Assembly: GCA_035653615.1 (NCBI GenBank)
Contig: DASRBN010000019.1
Coordinates: 62,001-126,000, forward strand
Source of the DNA: Ktedonobacteraceae bacterium
GTDB lineage: Bacteria; Chloroflexota; Ktedonobacteria; Ktedonobacterales; Ktedonobacteraceae
Length of the DNA: 64,000 nucleotides
Direction: 5' to 3'
The notes beneath the pieces were generated by a model. It ran no database searches and was not told the DNA's origin. It worked only from the letters and a program-made list of their open reading frames with translations. Below, in pieces: positions 26,343 to 35,910 of this stretch; the stretch's first letter is position 1; each line of letters opens with the position of its first letter. Position numbers and translations under genes: made by a program.

Positions 26343-28811
26343 ATGCCCATTATTTTAGATCGCAGTATTTGTTGCGATTTCAACGAAACAATTTCACGGG
26401 AATGGCTGATCACCAACGGCCTGGGAGGTTACGCTGCAGGCACGGTCGCCGGCACGCTGGCACGCATGCAACACGGCCTCCTGGTAGCGCCTCTCCATGA
26501 CGAAGCCATACCTCATGTGTTGCTCGCGAAGATCGACGAAGAGGTCGTCTTCGATCAGCGCACCTACTATCTTGGCACTAACGAGTACCAGGATGGAACG
26601 CTCAACCCCGCGGGTTTTGTCCATCTTGAAACATTCCATCTTGAAGAAGGCTTCCCTGTTTTCACCTACCGCGTGGGCGGGATTCATGGCATTACGCTGG
26701 AGAAACGTATCTGGATGCCACAAGGTTTGCATACGACCTATATCCAGTATCGCGTCCTGCGCGCAATGCCACAAGAGCGCGCCTACAATCATAGAACGCC
26801 CGGCAATGGGCGGATGCAGGGAAATAGCTTCTTACAAGATACGTCGTCGTATGGATATGGGCGCAATAACGGGCGCCCGCAAGAGTTCGCCGCCACGGAG
26901 CCGTCTGCCCTGACGCTGACGTTGCTGCCATTCACCTCCTACCGCCCTTATGATAAGCCGCAATATGGCAACCTCGATTGGCAATTTTCGCTTCAAATGC
27001 ACGCGCCGGAAGCAGGCGACGAAGTGGATAGCAGCGGTTTATCGCAAAGGGCCGGTGAATCGGCGGTGGGCGCGATCAATCGGCCCCTACAGCTTCCCCG
27101 TGGCGTGATCGGCTGTACTATTCGCGCCTGGGAAGGAGCTGTACCTTTCTCGATTTTTGTCGTTGGCCACCCGGAAAGCGAAACGACCTTTCTACCAACT
27201 GGAGTCTGGTACTGGCACTTCCTGCGCAGGCAGGAACAGGCGGCAGGCCTGACCGCGATAGACGACCTCTACCTTCCGGGAGTCATCAAGACTAAACTCT
27301 GGCCCGGCGAGGATGCCACACTGACGATTATTGCGACTACCGAAGAATTGTCGTCTTTGACGTTCGATACAGGCCAGATTGCACGCTCCCGCACTTCCGC
27401 CGTTGAGCGGGCACGCAGTTTTTTACAACCGCAGCGCTACTTTGGCGAGGGCGGTGAAACGGCGCAAACTCTCCCGGTGCTGCCGTTCGCCGCTTCCCGC
27501 GAAGCGCAGATTGATGGCGAAGAGTTCTTACGGCTGCTGCTCCAGGCCGGAGATCGTTTTATCGCGCAGCGCGCGTTGCCCCGCGACAACGAATTTGGCA
27601 ACAATTCCGCGTTCTTTAGTAATACAGAGCACGTTCCGGTTATTGTACCCGGCTATTATGACTTGCACGCTTCAACGCGAGAGGCATTGATTGCGCTTCC
27701 AGGATTGACCCTGGCTACCAGGCGTTATAGCGATGCCCGGCGTATCTTGCGCAGCCTGGCCCGCCATTTCCGGTATGGATTGTTGCCGGACCACCTGCCA
27801 ACACGCGCCGCGCCACTAACAGAGCAGGATTATGGCAGCGTAGATACCGCGCTGTGGTACTTCTACGCTCTTGACTCCTACCTGCGGCTGACGCGGGACC
27901 ATCAATTGCTGGATGATCTCTATACCCGGCTCGCCGATTGTATCTCGGCATACACGCGCGGTACTTCCAATGGTATCCGCGTCGATAGCGGGGACGGCCT
28001 GTTGCAGGCACACTCGACCGGAAAAGCCCTGACATGGATGAATGCCATGGACAATGGCGAACCGGTAACGCCACGCTACGGCAAACCCGTCGAAGTAAAT
28101 GCTTTGTGGTACAACGCGCTACGCCTGATGGATGAGTGGACACACTGGCTTTTCTCGCTGGGCCGCCTTAGCCATACTACTGACTTCTATATAGAGGAAA
28201 GTACGCGCTGTAAGCACAGCTTTAACCGGCGTTTCCAGTACGCGCTTGGTGGTTACCTGTATGATGTAATCGACGGACCGGAAGGTGATGATACGCGCTT
28301 CCGGCCAAATCAACTGCTGGCGCTCTCGCTGCGCTATCCGGTGCTGGATACATCGTTTGCGCGCCTGGTGATGGGACTGGTGACGGAGCGACTGCTAACG
28401 CCTTTCGGCCTGCGCACCCTGGCCCCGGATGAAGCCGGGTATGCAGCTCAGATTCCGGCGAACGCGCGCGAGCAACAGCAAGCGCTGCACCAGGGAAGTG
28501 TCTGGCCCTGGCTGGTCGGGCCATATGTGGACGCAATGCTTCATCTCGAACAATCGAGTGAGGACACGGGCTCCCGTAAGGAGCAGACCTGGCATAAAGG
28601 GCTGCACGCGCTCCAGTCTTTCCGCAGGCAACTTGACCACGGAATGTTAGGCATGATTGGAAATATCTATGATGGTGATGCGAAAGAGAACTCTGAAACT
28701 CATGGGACACAACTTGTGGCTTCGGCCTTGAGTACTGGCGAACTCCTGCGTGTCTATAAGTTGTTAGCGCAAACAGGAATGCGCCATCTCGATACCGCTT
28801 TCTCGGTTTGA
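26343..28811 (+). CDS. Glycogen debranching enzyme (amylo-alpha-1,6-glucosidase type)
   Basis: Hydrolyses or transfers branch residues of glycogen. N-terminal GDE domain (1-300; REWLITNGLGGYAAGTVAGT, RMQHGLLVAPL, DQRTYYLGTNEY), C-terminal (alpha/alpha)6 GH133-like domain (390-810; YGSVDTALWYFYALDSY, KPVEVNALWYNALRLM, HQGSVWPWLVGPYVDA). 822 residues, about 100-150 longer than many bacterial members, partly because residues about 236-258 (QRAGESAVGAINRPLQLPRG and on) are encoded by an in-frame copy of a dispersed palindromic repeat. GAGGAG precedes the ATG. It ends 46 bases before the DnaA-box region. Confidence 0.9.
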   Translation: MPIILDRSICCDFNETISREWLITNGLGGYAAGTVAGTLARMQHGLLVAPLHDEAIPHVLLAKIDEEVVFDQRTYYLGTNEYQDGTLNPAGFVHLETFHLEEGFPVFTYRVGGIHGITLEKRIWMPQGLHTTYIQYRVLRAMPQERAYNHRTPGNGRMQGNSFLQDTSSYGYGRNNGRPQEFAATEPSALTLTLLPFTSYRPYDKPQYGNLDWQFSLQMHAPEAGDEVDSSGLSQRAGESAVGAINRPLQLPRGVIGCTIRAWEGAVPFSIFVVGHPESETTFLPTGVWYWHFLRRQEQAAGLTAIDDLYLPGVIKTKLWPGEDATLTIIATTEELSSLTFDTGQIARSRTSAVERARSFLQPQRYFGEGGETAQTLPVLPFAASREAQIDGEEFLRLLLQAGDRFIAQRALPRDNEFGNNSAFFSNTEHVPVIVPGYYDLHASTREALIALPGLTLATRRYSDARRILRSLARHFRYGLLPDHLPTRAAPLTEQDYGSVDTALWYFYALDSYLRLTRDHQLLDDLYTRLADCISAYTRGTSNGIRVDSGDGLLQAHSTGKALTWMNAMDNGEPVTPRYGKPVEVNALWYNALRLMDEWTHWLFSLGRLSHTTDFYIEESTRCKHSFNRRFQYALGGYLYDVIDGPEGDDTRFRPNQLLALSLRYPVLDTSFARLVMGLVTERLLTPFGLRTLAPDEAGYAAQIPANAREQQQALHQGSVWPWLVGPYVDAMLHLEQSSEDTGSRKEQTWHKGLHALQSFRRQLDHGMLGMIGNIYDGDAKENSETHGTQLVASALSTGELLRVYKLLAQTGMRHLDTAFSV
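27049..27113 (-). repeat. Dispersed palindromic repeat, copy B, in frame inside a gene
   Basis: Reverse-complement orientation to copies A, C and D. It matches the inverted copy C over about 55 bases with few changes (GAATCGGCGGTGGGCGCGAT and on through CGGCCCCTAC-GCTTC-CCG). It adds about 22 codons without a stop between residues DEVDSSGLS and CTIRAW of the debranching enzyme. Confidence 0.75.
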
Positions 28812-28856
28812 GCCTTTGTGGTACCTCGAAGAGGTACTTCTGCACAATTTTCCACC

Positions 28857-28887
28857 GAGTTATCCACATTCATTGTGGATAACTCGC
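28857..28887. repeat. Hairpin of two facing perfect DnaA boxes
   Basis: CGAGTTATCCACA (28857-28869) and TGTGGATAACTCG (28875-28887) with a 5-base loop. Each arm holds the E. coli-consensus DnaA box TTATCCACA. It lies 46 bases after the debranching-enzyme gene and opens the DnaA-box region. Confidence 0.85.
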
Positions 28888-29014
28888 TATTTTTGGCTGC
28901 CGGAACCCCCTGAAAAGATGAACGCAATCACGCTTCTCTTCACATGAAGAGGGGAATGAAAGCGAGCATATATTGATGAATCCCGCAATTTATGAGCGCT
29001 ACCCCGTAAACGAG

Positions 29015-29370
29015 TTTTCCACATTTGTGGTGGATAAGTTTTCCACACTATCCACACAGCAAGCGACTAGATAAGCAGTTTTCCACAAAAATTGTGGACG
29101 AGTTTTCCACACTATCCACATCATAGCCCTGCCATACTGGTTTTCCACATTTGTGGTGGATAAGTTTTCCACACTATCCACATCGTAATCACAGGTGCTT
29201 CTGGTTTTCCACATTTGTGGTGGATAAGTTTTCCACACTATCCACACACCAGGCGGCCAGGTAAGCGGTTTTCCACAAAAATTGTGGACGAGTTTTCCAC
29301 ACTATCCACACAGCAAACATCCAGGCGCGCCACTTTCCCATTTCTTGCGGGCGAGTTTTCCACACACATA
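29015..29370 (+). repeat. Tandem array of DnaA-box units (period 62-64 bp)
   Basis: Five full units begin at 29015, 29079, 29141, 29205 and 29269 (lengths 64, 62, 64, 64, 62), with a degenerate sixth from 29331. Units of 64 read TTTTCCACA-TTTGTGG-TGGATAAG; units of 62 read TTTTCCACA-AAAATTGTGGACGAG. All continue TTTTCCACACTATCCACA followed by a variable 20-base spacer. Confidence 0.9.
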
Positions 29371-30188
29371 GAAGAGATAGATACTATGGAACTCATTTAT
29401 ATTCTAGGGTTAATCACGCCGGAGTACGGAAAAAGTGGATAAGTGGGCCGAAATTGTGGACAACTTCACGAAATTGTGTAAAAGTGCCTGCTTTACCTTT
29501 TGCTTGTTCTACCTGTCCAAAGGGATGAGTTATTGTCCACAATTTTTGTGGACAAGTTATCCCCAGGCCGGGGCAGCGGTGGATAACCACAAATTACTAT
29601 CCACAGCAGTTGGGGATAACTTATCCCCATAGCATGGCGCAGGTGGATAAACAGGTACCGGTTATCCCCAATGAACAGGTTTTTATCCACCCGCCAACTG
29701 CATTTATCCCCATAGAATACACCGCGCTATTCCCGGTGGATAAGTTATCCACGTGTGTTCGAGTGGCTCTCCAGGCTCCTGCGCAGGCAATCCAGATCAG
29801 AGTAAAACGGCGTTACGAGGCACTTATCCACTTTTCCACGCTCCCTACTACTGCTACGAGATTATATTTTGTAATAAAAAGAAAAAAGAATCATAGTAAT
29901 TAGGGGAAGTGGATATGTGGATAAGTGCCTTATAGGAGATTTTTCCAGATGGCCTATGGCAATACTATTGGGGCTTATCGTTCGTATTTAGTAACGAGTA
30001 GTACATTTGGCGTAATATTACTTGTAACCATGTAGAATTATGTAGAATAGCGCGACTTTCTGAGATATGGTTCGTTATATGTGTTGTAAGATAAACAGAG
30101 CAACCCTGTAGCACCACATTTTACCATTCGGCGCCGGTCGTGTTGTCGGCTCTATGGCCGATTCCCCGATTGGAGGATTGAAACAGTA

Positions 30189-32360
30189 ATGGCATCTTTA
30201 ATCGAGGAGATCAAAGCGAAAGTAGATGTGGTGGACGAGGTAGGGCTGGTTGTAGGCCTGCAGAAATCAGGGAAATCCTTGAAAGGGCTGTGTCCCTTTC
30301 ACAACGAGCGCACACCGTCATTTTATGTGTTCCCAGAATCACAGACCTGGCATTGTTTTGGATGTAACGAAGGCGGCGATATCTTTTCGTTCGTCGAGAA
30401 GCAGCAGGGGCTGGAGTTCCGCGATGCCTTGCTCTACCTCGCGGAAAAAGCCGGTATCGCGGTCGAGGGATATGAAGGTGACAGGGACCCGGAGCAGGAA
30501 CGCGAGACACACGCCGCGAAGGAGCGATTGCGCAAGCTCAATGAGGATGCGCAGTTGTGGTTTCACCAGTTGCTATTGCGTTCAAAGGAGGCAGCGGAGG
30601 CACGCGCTTATATAAGGAAGCGCGGCATTTCGACCGAATCGGTGATCGCCTTCGGCCTCGGTTACGCGCCCGACCGCTGGGATGGCTTATGCAACTATCT
30701 GCTGGGCCTTGGCTACAGCGAACGGGAGCTGGTGAATGGTGGGTTGGCGCGGGTGCGCGGCAATACGAGTGTGTGGGAGCCGATGGATGGGCATAACGAG
30801 AGAGCCGGTGAGACTGAAGAAAATGAAGCGGAGCAGGGCGGCAGTAGGAAAAGTGGTGGGGTCTATGATTACTTTCGCAATCGTATCATCTTTCCAATCC
30901 GTGATATACGGGGAAGAGTGATTGGCTTTGGTGGCCGTGCCCTGGGTGACGAGCCGCCGAAGTATCTCAATTCGCCCCAGACGGCGCTCTTTGAAAAAAA
31001 TACGGTGTTGTATGCCCTGGATCTGGCAAGGGAGGCCATCAAGCTTGAGAAGCAGGTGATTATCGTCGAGGGCTATGTCGACGCGATAATCGCCCACCAG
31101 TATGGCACGAAACAGACAGTAGCCTGTATCGGCAGCGCTATAACTGAGAAGCATATCCAGCAGTTGAAGAAGCTGACGAAGCAGGTAACGCTGGCGCTCG
31201 ACCCGGATGCCGCCGGAGCAGCAGCTACCGAGCATGGCATACAGGAGGCTTTGAAAGGCTTTGATCGCAAGGTTGTGCCTGTGCCGCTGGCGGAGGAGGG
31301 TTCCGGGGCGCCACGATGGCGCCGGCGCGCTGAGCCGCGTGGGATGATTCGGCTGGAAGAGCAGGTAGACGCGGAGATCAATGTGCTGCAACTGCCGGCG
31401 GGAGAAGACCCGGATGAGGTGATCCAGCGTGACTTCGTGGCCTGGTCCTACGCGGTAGCGCATCCACTGCCATTGGTCGATTACTACTTTGTAGTGAAGA
31501 CGGCGGACCTGAATTTACGCGAACCGGCTGGCAAAAGTGAGGCCGCGAAACGTCTATTACCAGTAATAGGTATGATTTCTGACCGCATCAAGCGAGACGC
31601 ATATCTGAGAAAACTGGCGGGAATGATCAGTATCGACGAGCGCAGCCTCAACGATGAGTTGCAGCGTCTCCTGAGCAGGCAGAGATCACCCGGGGTGCGG
31701 GCGGAGTTTAAAGAGCGCGGTGGTCAGCACCTGGGAAGTGAGAACGGACGAGCGCAGCCGGCAGAGCATGGAGCGGGCGATGAAGACGAGTTGGCGGCGG
31801 GGCAAAAGGAGCAGGGAGGCCAGGCGAAGGGGCAAGCAAGGGGAGAGGAGCGAGAGCGAGAAAAAACAAGAACATTTGGACTTGACAGGTATAGTCGTAA
31901 TAGGTTACAATGGGAGGACTACCTGATTGGGCTACTCTTGAAGAATCCTGGGCTAAGTAAACATATTTGTGGTATAATAACAGATGGTGACTTTGCCGGG
32001 ACAGACACGCGAGAGTTGTACCGCATAATCAACACGGTGTATCAACGTGGTTCTTCCCCCTTATATCAACCCTTTGAAGAATATGTGCCTTCTGTGTTGC
32101 TGGGAACGCTGGCGCGAGCACGGAAGAACATTGAAGCAGGATCGCCTTTAGATGGTGAGGGGTTGATTAGAGATGCGGAACAATGCGCTTTTCGCCTCAA
32201 ACGCGCATCTCTGAGAAAAAAGATTACAGAACTTGGGAACATTCTAAGAGAGGCGGAAAGCGCGCGCGATATTGCTACGACTCGGCAGTATCAAGAGCAA
32301 TTGCAGGAATGCTACCGGCAGTTGCGCACGATTGACTCGGCAACACATTTACAGGGATGA
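30189..32360 (+). CDS. dnaG: DNA primase
   Basis: Makes RNA primers at the fork. N-terminal zinc-binding domain CPFHNERTPSF...CFGC (C35, H38, C56, C59), catalytic core with YFRNRIIFPIRD, TOPRIM centre IIVEGYVDAI (E294) and LDPDAAG (D338, D340), and a C-terminal helicase-binding domain (QWEDYLIGLLLKNPG to the end). 723 residues, about 120 longer than usual because of three extra hydrophilic stretches: about 188-223, 369-392 (arginine-rich) and a charged linker of about 500-565. Starts after GGAGG. Lies next to the candidate origin and upstream of the primary sigma factor, as in the classic dnaG-rpoD arrangement. Confidence 0.96.
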   Translation: MASLIEEIKAKVDVVDEVGLVVGLQKSGKSLKGLCPFHNERTPSFYVFPESQTWHCFGCNEGGDIFSFVEKQQGLEFRDALLYLAEKAGIAVEGYEGDRDPEQERETHAAKERLRKLNEDAQLWFHQLLLRSKEAAEARAYIRKRGISTESVIAFGLGYAPDRWDGLCNYLLGLGYSERELVNGGLARVRGNTSVWEPMDGHNERAGETEENEAEQGGSRKSGGVYDYFRNRIIFPIRDIRGRVIGFGGRALGDEPPKYLNSPQTALFEKNTVLYALDLAREAIKLEKQVIIVEGYVDAIIAHQYGTKQTVACIGSAITEKHIQQLKKLTKQVTLALDPDAAGAAATEHGIQEALKGFDRKVVPVPLAEEGSGAPRWRRRAEPRGMIRLEEQVDAEINVLQLPAGEDPDEVIQRDFVAWSYAVAHPLPLVDYYFVVKTADLNLREPAGKSEAAKRLLPVIGMISDRIKRDAYLRKLAGMISIDERSLNDELQRLLSRQRSPGVRAEFKERGGQHLGSENGRAQPAEHGAGDEDELAAGQKEQGGQAKGQARGEEREREKTRTFGLDRYSRNRLQWEDYLIGLLLKNPGLSKHICGIITDGDFAGTDTRELYRIINTVYQRGSSPLYQPFEEYVPSVLLGTLARARKNIEAGSPLDGEGLIRDAEQCAFRLKRASLRKKITELGNILREAESARDIATTRQYQEQLQECYRQLRTIDSATHLQG

Positions 32361-32681
32361 GGACGAGTAGGGAAGCAGATAATCGCAGCGGTGCTGGATG
32401 AATCCGCGCTCTACATGGTAGCTAATAGTGGGGATGCGAGGCTTTGCGACCTGGGATGGGTCGGTCGAAGAGAATAGTGAGCGGTATCATTTTTTCTGTT
32501 AATGAAATGATCAGGAGCGGGCGAGCCATTACGTTTATTTGGAAATATCGTCAGGGTGTCTGGCGTTCTTCCAAGTGAGGAGGAAGTAGTCACACTTTGC
32601 TCGTCTGGATGATCTGGACGAGAGGAAATTACTGGAATTATCGTTATTATTATCGCCTGTTTTCTGAAGGGGGATGCCAGA
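32361..32681. other. Gap between dnaG and the sigma factor gene
   Basis: 321 bases, no ORF with a ribosome site. GAAGGGGG near the right end serves the sigma gene. I see no clear terminator, so read-through from dnaG is possible; no consensus promoter stands out. Confidence 0.45.
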
Positions 32682-34103
32682 ATGGTGAATATGGAAGCCA
32701 ATAAGAACGGCGCCGGTGCGGCGACGCTGCGTACCCGGCGCCACAACAAAATCTCAGAAATGCAAGATCTGATTGAGAATGTGCAGCGTCCACAAACGGA
32801 GCCTTTGAGAAATATGTATGCAAATGAGGTTGACGCCTATGCAGCGCGCAGTGTGCGACAGAACGAGTTTGAAGCGCCATTCGAGGAATCTCTATTAGGC
32901 AAGGATGATAGCTTTATCGGCATTGGCGACATCGGGGATATGGGTGATATGCGGGAGACAGGCAATTTAGGCGATCTGGGTCATGATGTTCACGCGACAA
33001 CGGGCGGGAGTCTGGTGACGCCTGTCGATACGCCTGAGTCATTTGACCTGTTTGCGAAGCTACAGGATGATGAAGGTATGGATGCGCTGGATCCAAGCAA
33101 GGAGCCACCGGCTGACTGGGAGCCCGGCCCAGAAGATGAGGTCGATGTGGAGCAAATGGGGCACTCACGGTGGGATGACTTGCACGATGGTATGGGTATT
33201 ATTGTTGCCGACCTGGAGAGCAGCCTGGACGATCCCGTCCGCATGTACCTGCGTGAGATCGGGCGCGTTCCCCTGCTTTCTGCGGAGGAGGAGGTTCGCC
33301 TGGCGCAACGGATGGAGCGCGGGCGCGCTGAGCTGCTGAAGCCGGTGACGAGCCGGAACTATCGCCTGATCGATGACGGCGAGGAGGCGCAGCGGCGCCT
33401 GACAGAAGCGAATTTGCGCCTCGTGGTGAGCGTTGCCAAAAAGTATATCGGGCGCGGCATGAGCCTGCTGGACCTGATCCAGGAGGGTAATATCGGCCTT
33501 ATCCGGGCCGTGGAGAAGTTCGACTATACAAAAGGCTATAAATTCAGCACGTATGCGACGTGGTGGATTCGCCAGGCAATCACGCGCGCCATCGCGGACC
33601 AGGCGCGCACGATTCGCATTCCGGTGCATATGGTGGAAACCATCAACCGCCTGATTCGTATCAGCCGCCGCCTGCTGCAAGACCTGGGGCGCGAGCCTAC
33701 ATCCGAGGAAATCGCCGCTCAGATGGAGATCAGCCCGGAGAAGGTGCGTGAGATCATCAAGGTCAGCCAGGAACCGGTCAGCCTGGAGACGCCGATTGGC
33801 GAAGAGGAAGACAGCCACCTGGGTGACTTCATCGAGGATCACACCGCCCTGGCGCCTGCCGATGCAGCCAGCCACCAGCTCCTCAAGGAGCAGGTGGAGG
33901 ATGTCCTCGACAGCCTGACGGAGCGCGAGCGTAAGGTATTGCAACTGCGCTTCGGCCTGGACGATGGACGCAGCCGCACGCTTGAGGAAGTCGGCAAGGA
34001 GTTCCACGTCACGCGCGAGCGTATCCGGCAAATCGAGGCCAAGGCCCTGCGCAAGCTGCGCCACCCCAGCCGCAGCCGCAAGCTGAAAGATTACCTGGAT
34101 TAA
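32682..34103 (+). CDS. rpoD: RNA polymerase primary (RpoD/SigA-type) sigma factor
   Basis: Directs RNA polymerase to housekeeping promoters. Region 1.2 [21 protein letters not shown], region 2 [20 protein letters not shown] and [14 protein letters not shown], region 3 [13 protein letters not shown], region 4 LTEREQ-like [15 protein letters not shown] and the helix-turn-helix [20 protein letters not shown]. 473 residues; the acidic N-terminal 170 residues are poorly conserved and include short GD-repeats ([20 protein letters not shown]). GAAGGGGG precedes the ATG. A strong terminator follows. The consensus promoters seen in this window suit this factor. Confidence 0.95.
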   Translation: MVNMEANKNGAGAATLRTRRHNKISEMQDLIENVQRPQTEPLRNMYANEVDAYAARSVRQNEFEAPFEESLLGKDDSFIGIGDIGDMGDMRETGNLGDLGHDVHATTGGSLVTPVDTPESFDLFAKLQDDEGMDALDPSKEPPADWEPGPEDEVDVEQMGHSRWDDLHDGMGIIVADLESSLDDPVRMYLREIGRVPLLSAEEEVRLAQRMERGRAELLKPVTSRNYRLIDDGEEAQRRLTEANLRLVVSVAKKYIGRGMSLLDLIQEGNIGLIRAVEKFDYTKGYKFSTYATWWIRQAITRAIADQARTIRIPVHMVETINRLIRISRRLLQDLGREPTSEEIAAQMEISPEKVREIIKVSQEPVSLETPIGEEEDSHLGDFIEDHTALAPADAASHQLLKEQVEDVLDSLTERERKVLQLRFGLDDGRSRTLEEVGKEFHVTRERIRQIEAKALRKLRHPSRSRKLKDYLD

Positions 34104-34123
34104 GCGTTAACGTAGTAAAGAGA

Positions 34124-34158
34124 GGGACGCGATAGTCGATATCGCGTCCCTTATTTTT
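34124..34158 (+). terminator. Rho-independent terminator of the sigma factor gene
   Basis: 11-bp perfect stem GGGACGCGATA (34124-34134) with TATCGCGTCCC (34140-34150), 5-base loop, then TTATTTTTGG. Confidence 0.9.
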
Positions 34159-34227
34159 GGCCCTCATTGCCTACTCGCTATACTGGACATAGGAAATTAT
34201 TCGAACATTCATAGTCCATAAAGCGAG

Positions 34228-35901
34228 ATGTCTATGCAAGTTGATCAACTGAATGCTGAAGTTTCAGCTTCTTCCATACCATTCAATACACCGCGCGCGC
34301 GAACAGGTATGCGCACTGCTCTACGTATCGATAACCGGAGTACCATGCCGCCTCTTGCTCGCAATGCAGAAGATAAGAGCATTCTTCTTCAGCAGAGAGA
34401 AGAGGAGAAGGCTTCACCTGAGGATATAGATACCCTTCCCACCTTGATACAGGAGTCACGGCGCTCAGAGCCTGGTGAGGAAGATGCGTGGCTTAACGAT
34501 GTAATGCCACCGCTCTCCGCATTGAAGCGCCCCCAGCATGAAGCAGAACCGGCAGAACCTGAGATGCCCCCGGATACCTCAATCTCTCACCAGCAATCTC
34601 CGCAAGTGCGCGAGCCTGAAGATAGTCCCGAACCAGGAACCGGTATTTGCCCCGGGCACCGCCTCTGGCCCGTAGTGCTGCAACTCAGCACGCGTATCTG
34701 GGAGGAAATCATGCACGTGCAGGGCAAGGTGCCGGGCCAGAGGCGCGGTATGGTAGATTTTGTGCGCAGGCGCGCGCTCGCGCTTTTGCGTAATGAACCA
34801 CCTCTGGCCGGCCACATGCACAATCTCGATGAGGTAGAACAGGTTTTACGTGGCATAGTGGACGAGGTGCTGGGATATGGGCCGCTGGAGGGATTGCTGC
34901 GCGATGACGAGGTAACAGAGATTATGGTTGTGGGACCTCGCCTGGCATTTGTTGAGCGTTCAGGGCAGATTCGAGAGGTACATTGCCATTTTGAAGATGA
35001 ACAGCATATGATGCGCATTATTGGAAACATGTTGCGACACGCGGGCCGTTCTATGGAACCTGGTCGCCCTGCGCTGGATGTGCGCCTGCCCGGTGGTACG
35101 CTGGTGAACATCGTGATGCCACCACCCGCTATCAAAGGACCCGCGATCACGATGCGCAAACCATCCCGTGTGCGGCATGGGCTGAACGAACTGGCGCAGC
35201 TCGGCTCGATGTCTCAGGAGATGGCGGACTTTCTTGCCACTTGCGTAAGAGCGCGGCTGAACATTATCATTTGTGGCGAAAGACGTTCCGGGCGGACGAC
35301 GCTATTGAATGCCCTGGCGACGTGCATCCCGGCAAACGAACGTATTGTGACGGTTGAGGAACTGGCGGAACTGCGCCTGAACCAGAAACACGTCGTGACA
35401 TTGGAGGCCCATTCAATTGAGGAAGAGAACTCTCGCAAGTCCGCGATGCGAGACCTGGTAGCGAATGCCTTGCGCATGCAGCCGGGGCGAATAATAGTTG
35501 GCGAGTGCCGCGGCGCTGAAACAGCGGTGCTGCTTTCTGCCATGCATTCCGGCTACGATGGTTCTATGACAACCATCTTCGCCAGGCACGCACAGGATTG
35601 CGCCGGCAGGCTAGAAATGCTATGGCTCATGGAGGAGTCGCACCTGCCATTCGCGACGATACGAAAACAGGTTGCCCGGTGCCTGAACCTGATCATCCAC
35701 ACAGGATTTGCCAGCGACAGATCGCGTAAAGTGCTTGAAATTGTGGCCGTACAGGGAGATGATGGAGACAGGGTGAAGCTCCAGAGCATCTATCACTATG
35801 TTGATATGGGAATTGATGAAAAGACGGGCAAGCTCCGGGGCAGCTTTGAGCCGCAAGGCGTTCACCCCGCCTGCTTCACGGTAGCGGCATCGGCAAGGTA
35901 G
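34228..35901 (+). CDS. CpaF/TadA-like secretion ATPase with altered P-loop
   Basis: Member of the type II/IV secretion ATPase family (CpaF/TadA group), which normally powers pilus or Flp secretion. N-terminal 140 residues are polar and unlike the family. Domain follows: LGYGPLEGLLRDDEVTEIMV, RPALDVRLPGGTLVNIVMPP, ITMRKPS. The P-loop reads GERRSGRTT (350-358) with R356 where a lysine is expected. The Asp box is VEELAEL (not IEDAAEL), Walker B region RIIVGECRGAE, and the His box is TTIFAR (not TTVHAN). No TadB/TadC/pilin gene is near. It may have lost normal ATP hydrolysis or do another job. Confidence 0.8.
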   Translation: MSMQVDQLNAEVSASSIPFNTPRARTGMRTALRIDNRSTMPPLARNAEDKSILLQQREEEKASPEDIDTLPTLIQESRRSEPGEEDAWLNDVMPPLSALKRPQHEAEPAEPEMPPDTSISHQQSPQVREPEDSPEPGTGICPGHRLWPVVLQLSTRIWEEIMHVQGKVPGQRRGMVDFVRRRALALLRNEPPLAGHMHNLDEVEQVLRGIVDEVLGYGPLEGLLRDDEVTEIMVVGPRLAFVERSGQIREVHCHFEDEQHMMRIIGNMLRHAGRSMEPGRPALDVRLPGGTLVNIVMPPPAIKGPAITMRKPSRVRHGLNELAQLGSMSQEMADFLATCVRARLNIIICGERRSGRTTLLNALATCIPANERIVTVEELAELRLNQKHVVTLEAHSIEEENSRKSAMRDLVANALRMQPGRIIVGECRGAETAVLLSAMHSGYDGSMTTIFARHAQDCAGRLEMLWLMEESHLPFATIRKQVARCLNLIIHTGFASDRSRKVLEIVAVQGDDGDRVKLQSIYHYVDMGIDEKTGKLRGSFEPQGVHPACFTVAASAR

Positions 35902-35910
35902 AGGGAGTGC

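Larger units (their letters stand above)
28857..29940. other. oriC: Candidate replication origin: array of about 40 DnaA-box-like 9-mers
   Basis: A 1.1-kb non-coding region filled with TTATCCACA, TTTTCCACA, TATCCACA, TTATCCCCA, TTGTCCACA and their complements. First a perfect facing pair (28857-28887), then a tandem array of 62-64-bp units (29015-29370), then about 19 dispersed boxes in both orientations (29436-29930). An A+T-rich run at 29862-29905 (ATTATATTTTGTAATAAAAA and AGAAAAAAG) may be the unwinding element; it is flanked by boxes at 29824-29840 and 29911-29927. dnaG follows. This is the expected structure of a bacterial oriC, but dnaA/dnaN are not adjacent, so a DnaA-titrating site remains possible. 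Confidence 0.72.

Noticed and set aside
28857-29940. Plasmid iteron origin
   Set aside because: The repeats are DnaA boxes and not Rep-protein iterons, no rep gene is adjacent, and the flanks are essential chromosomal genes.
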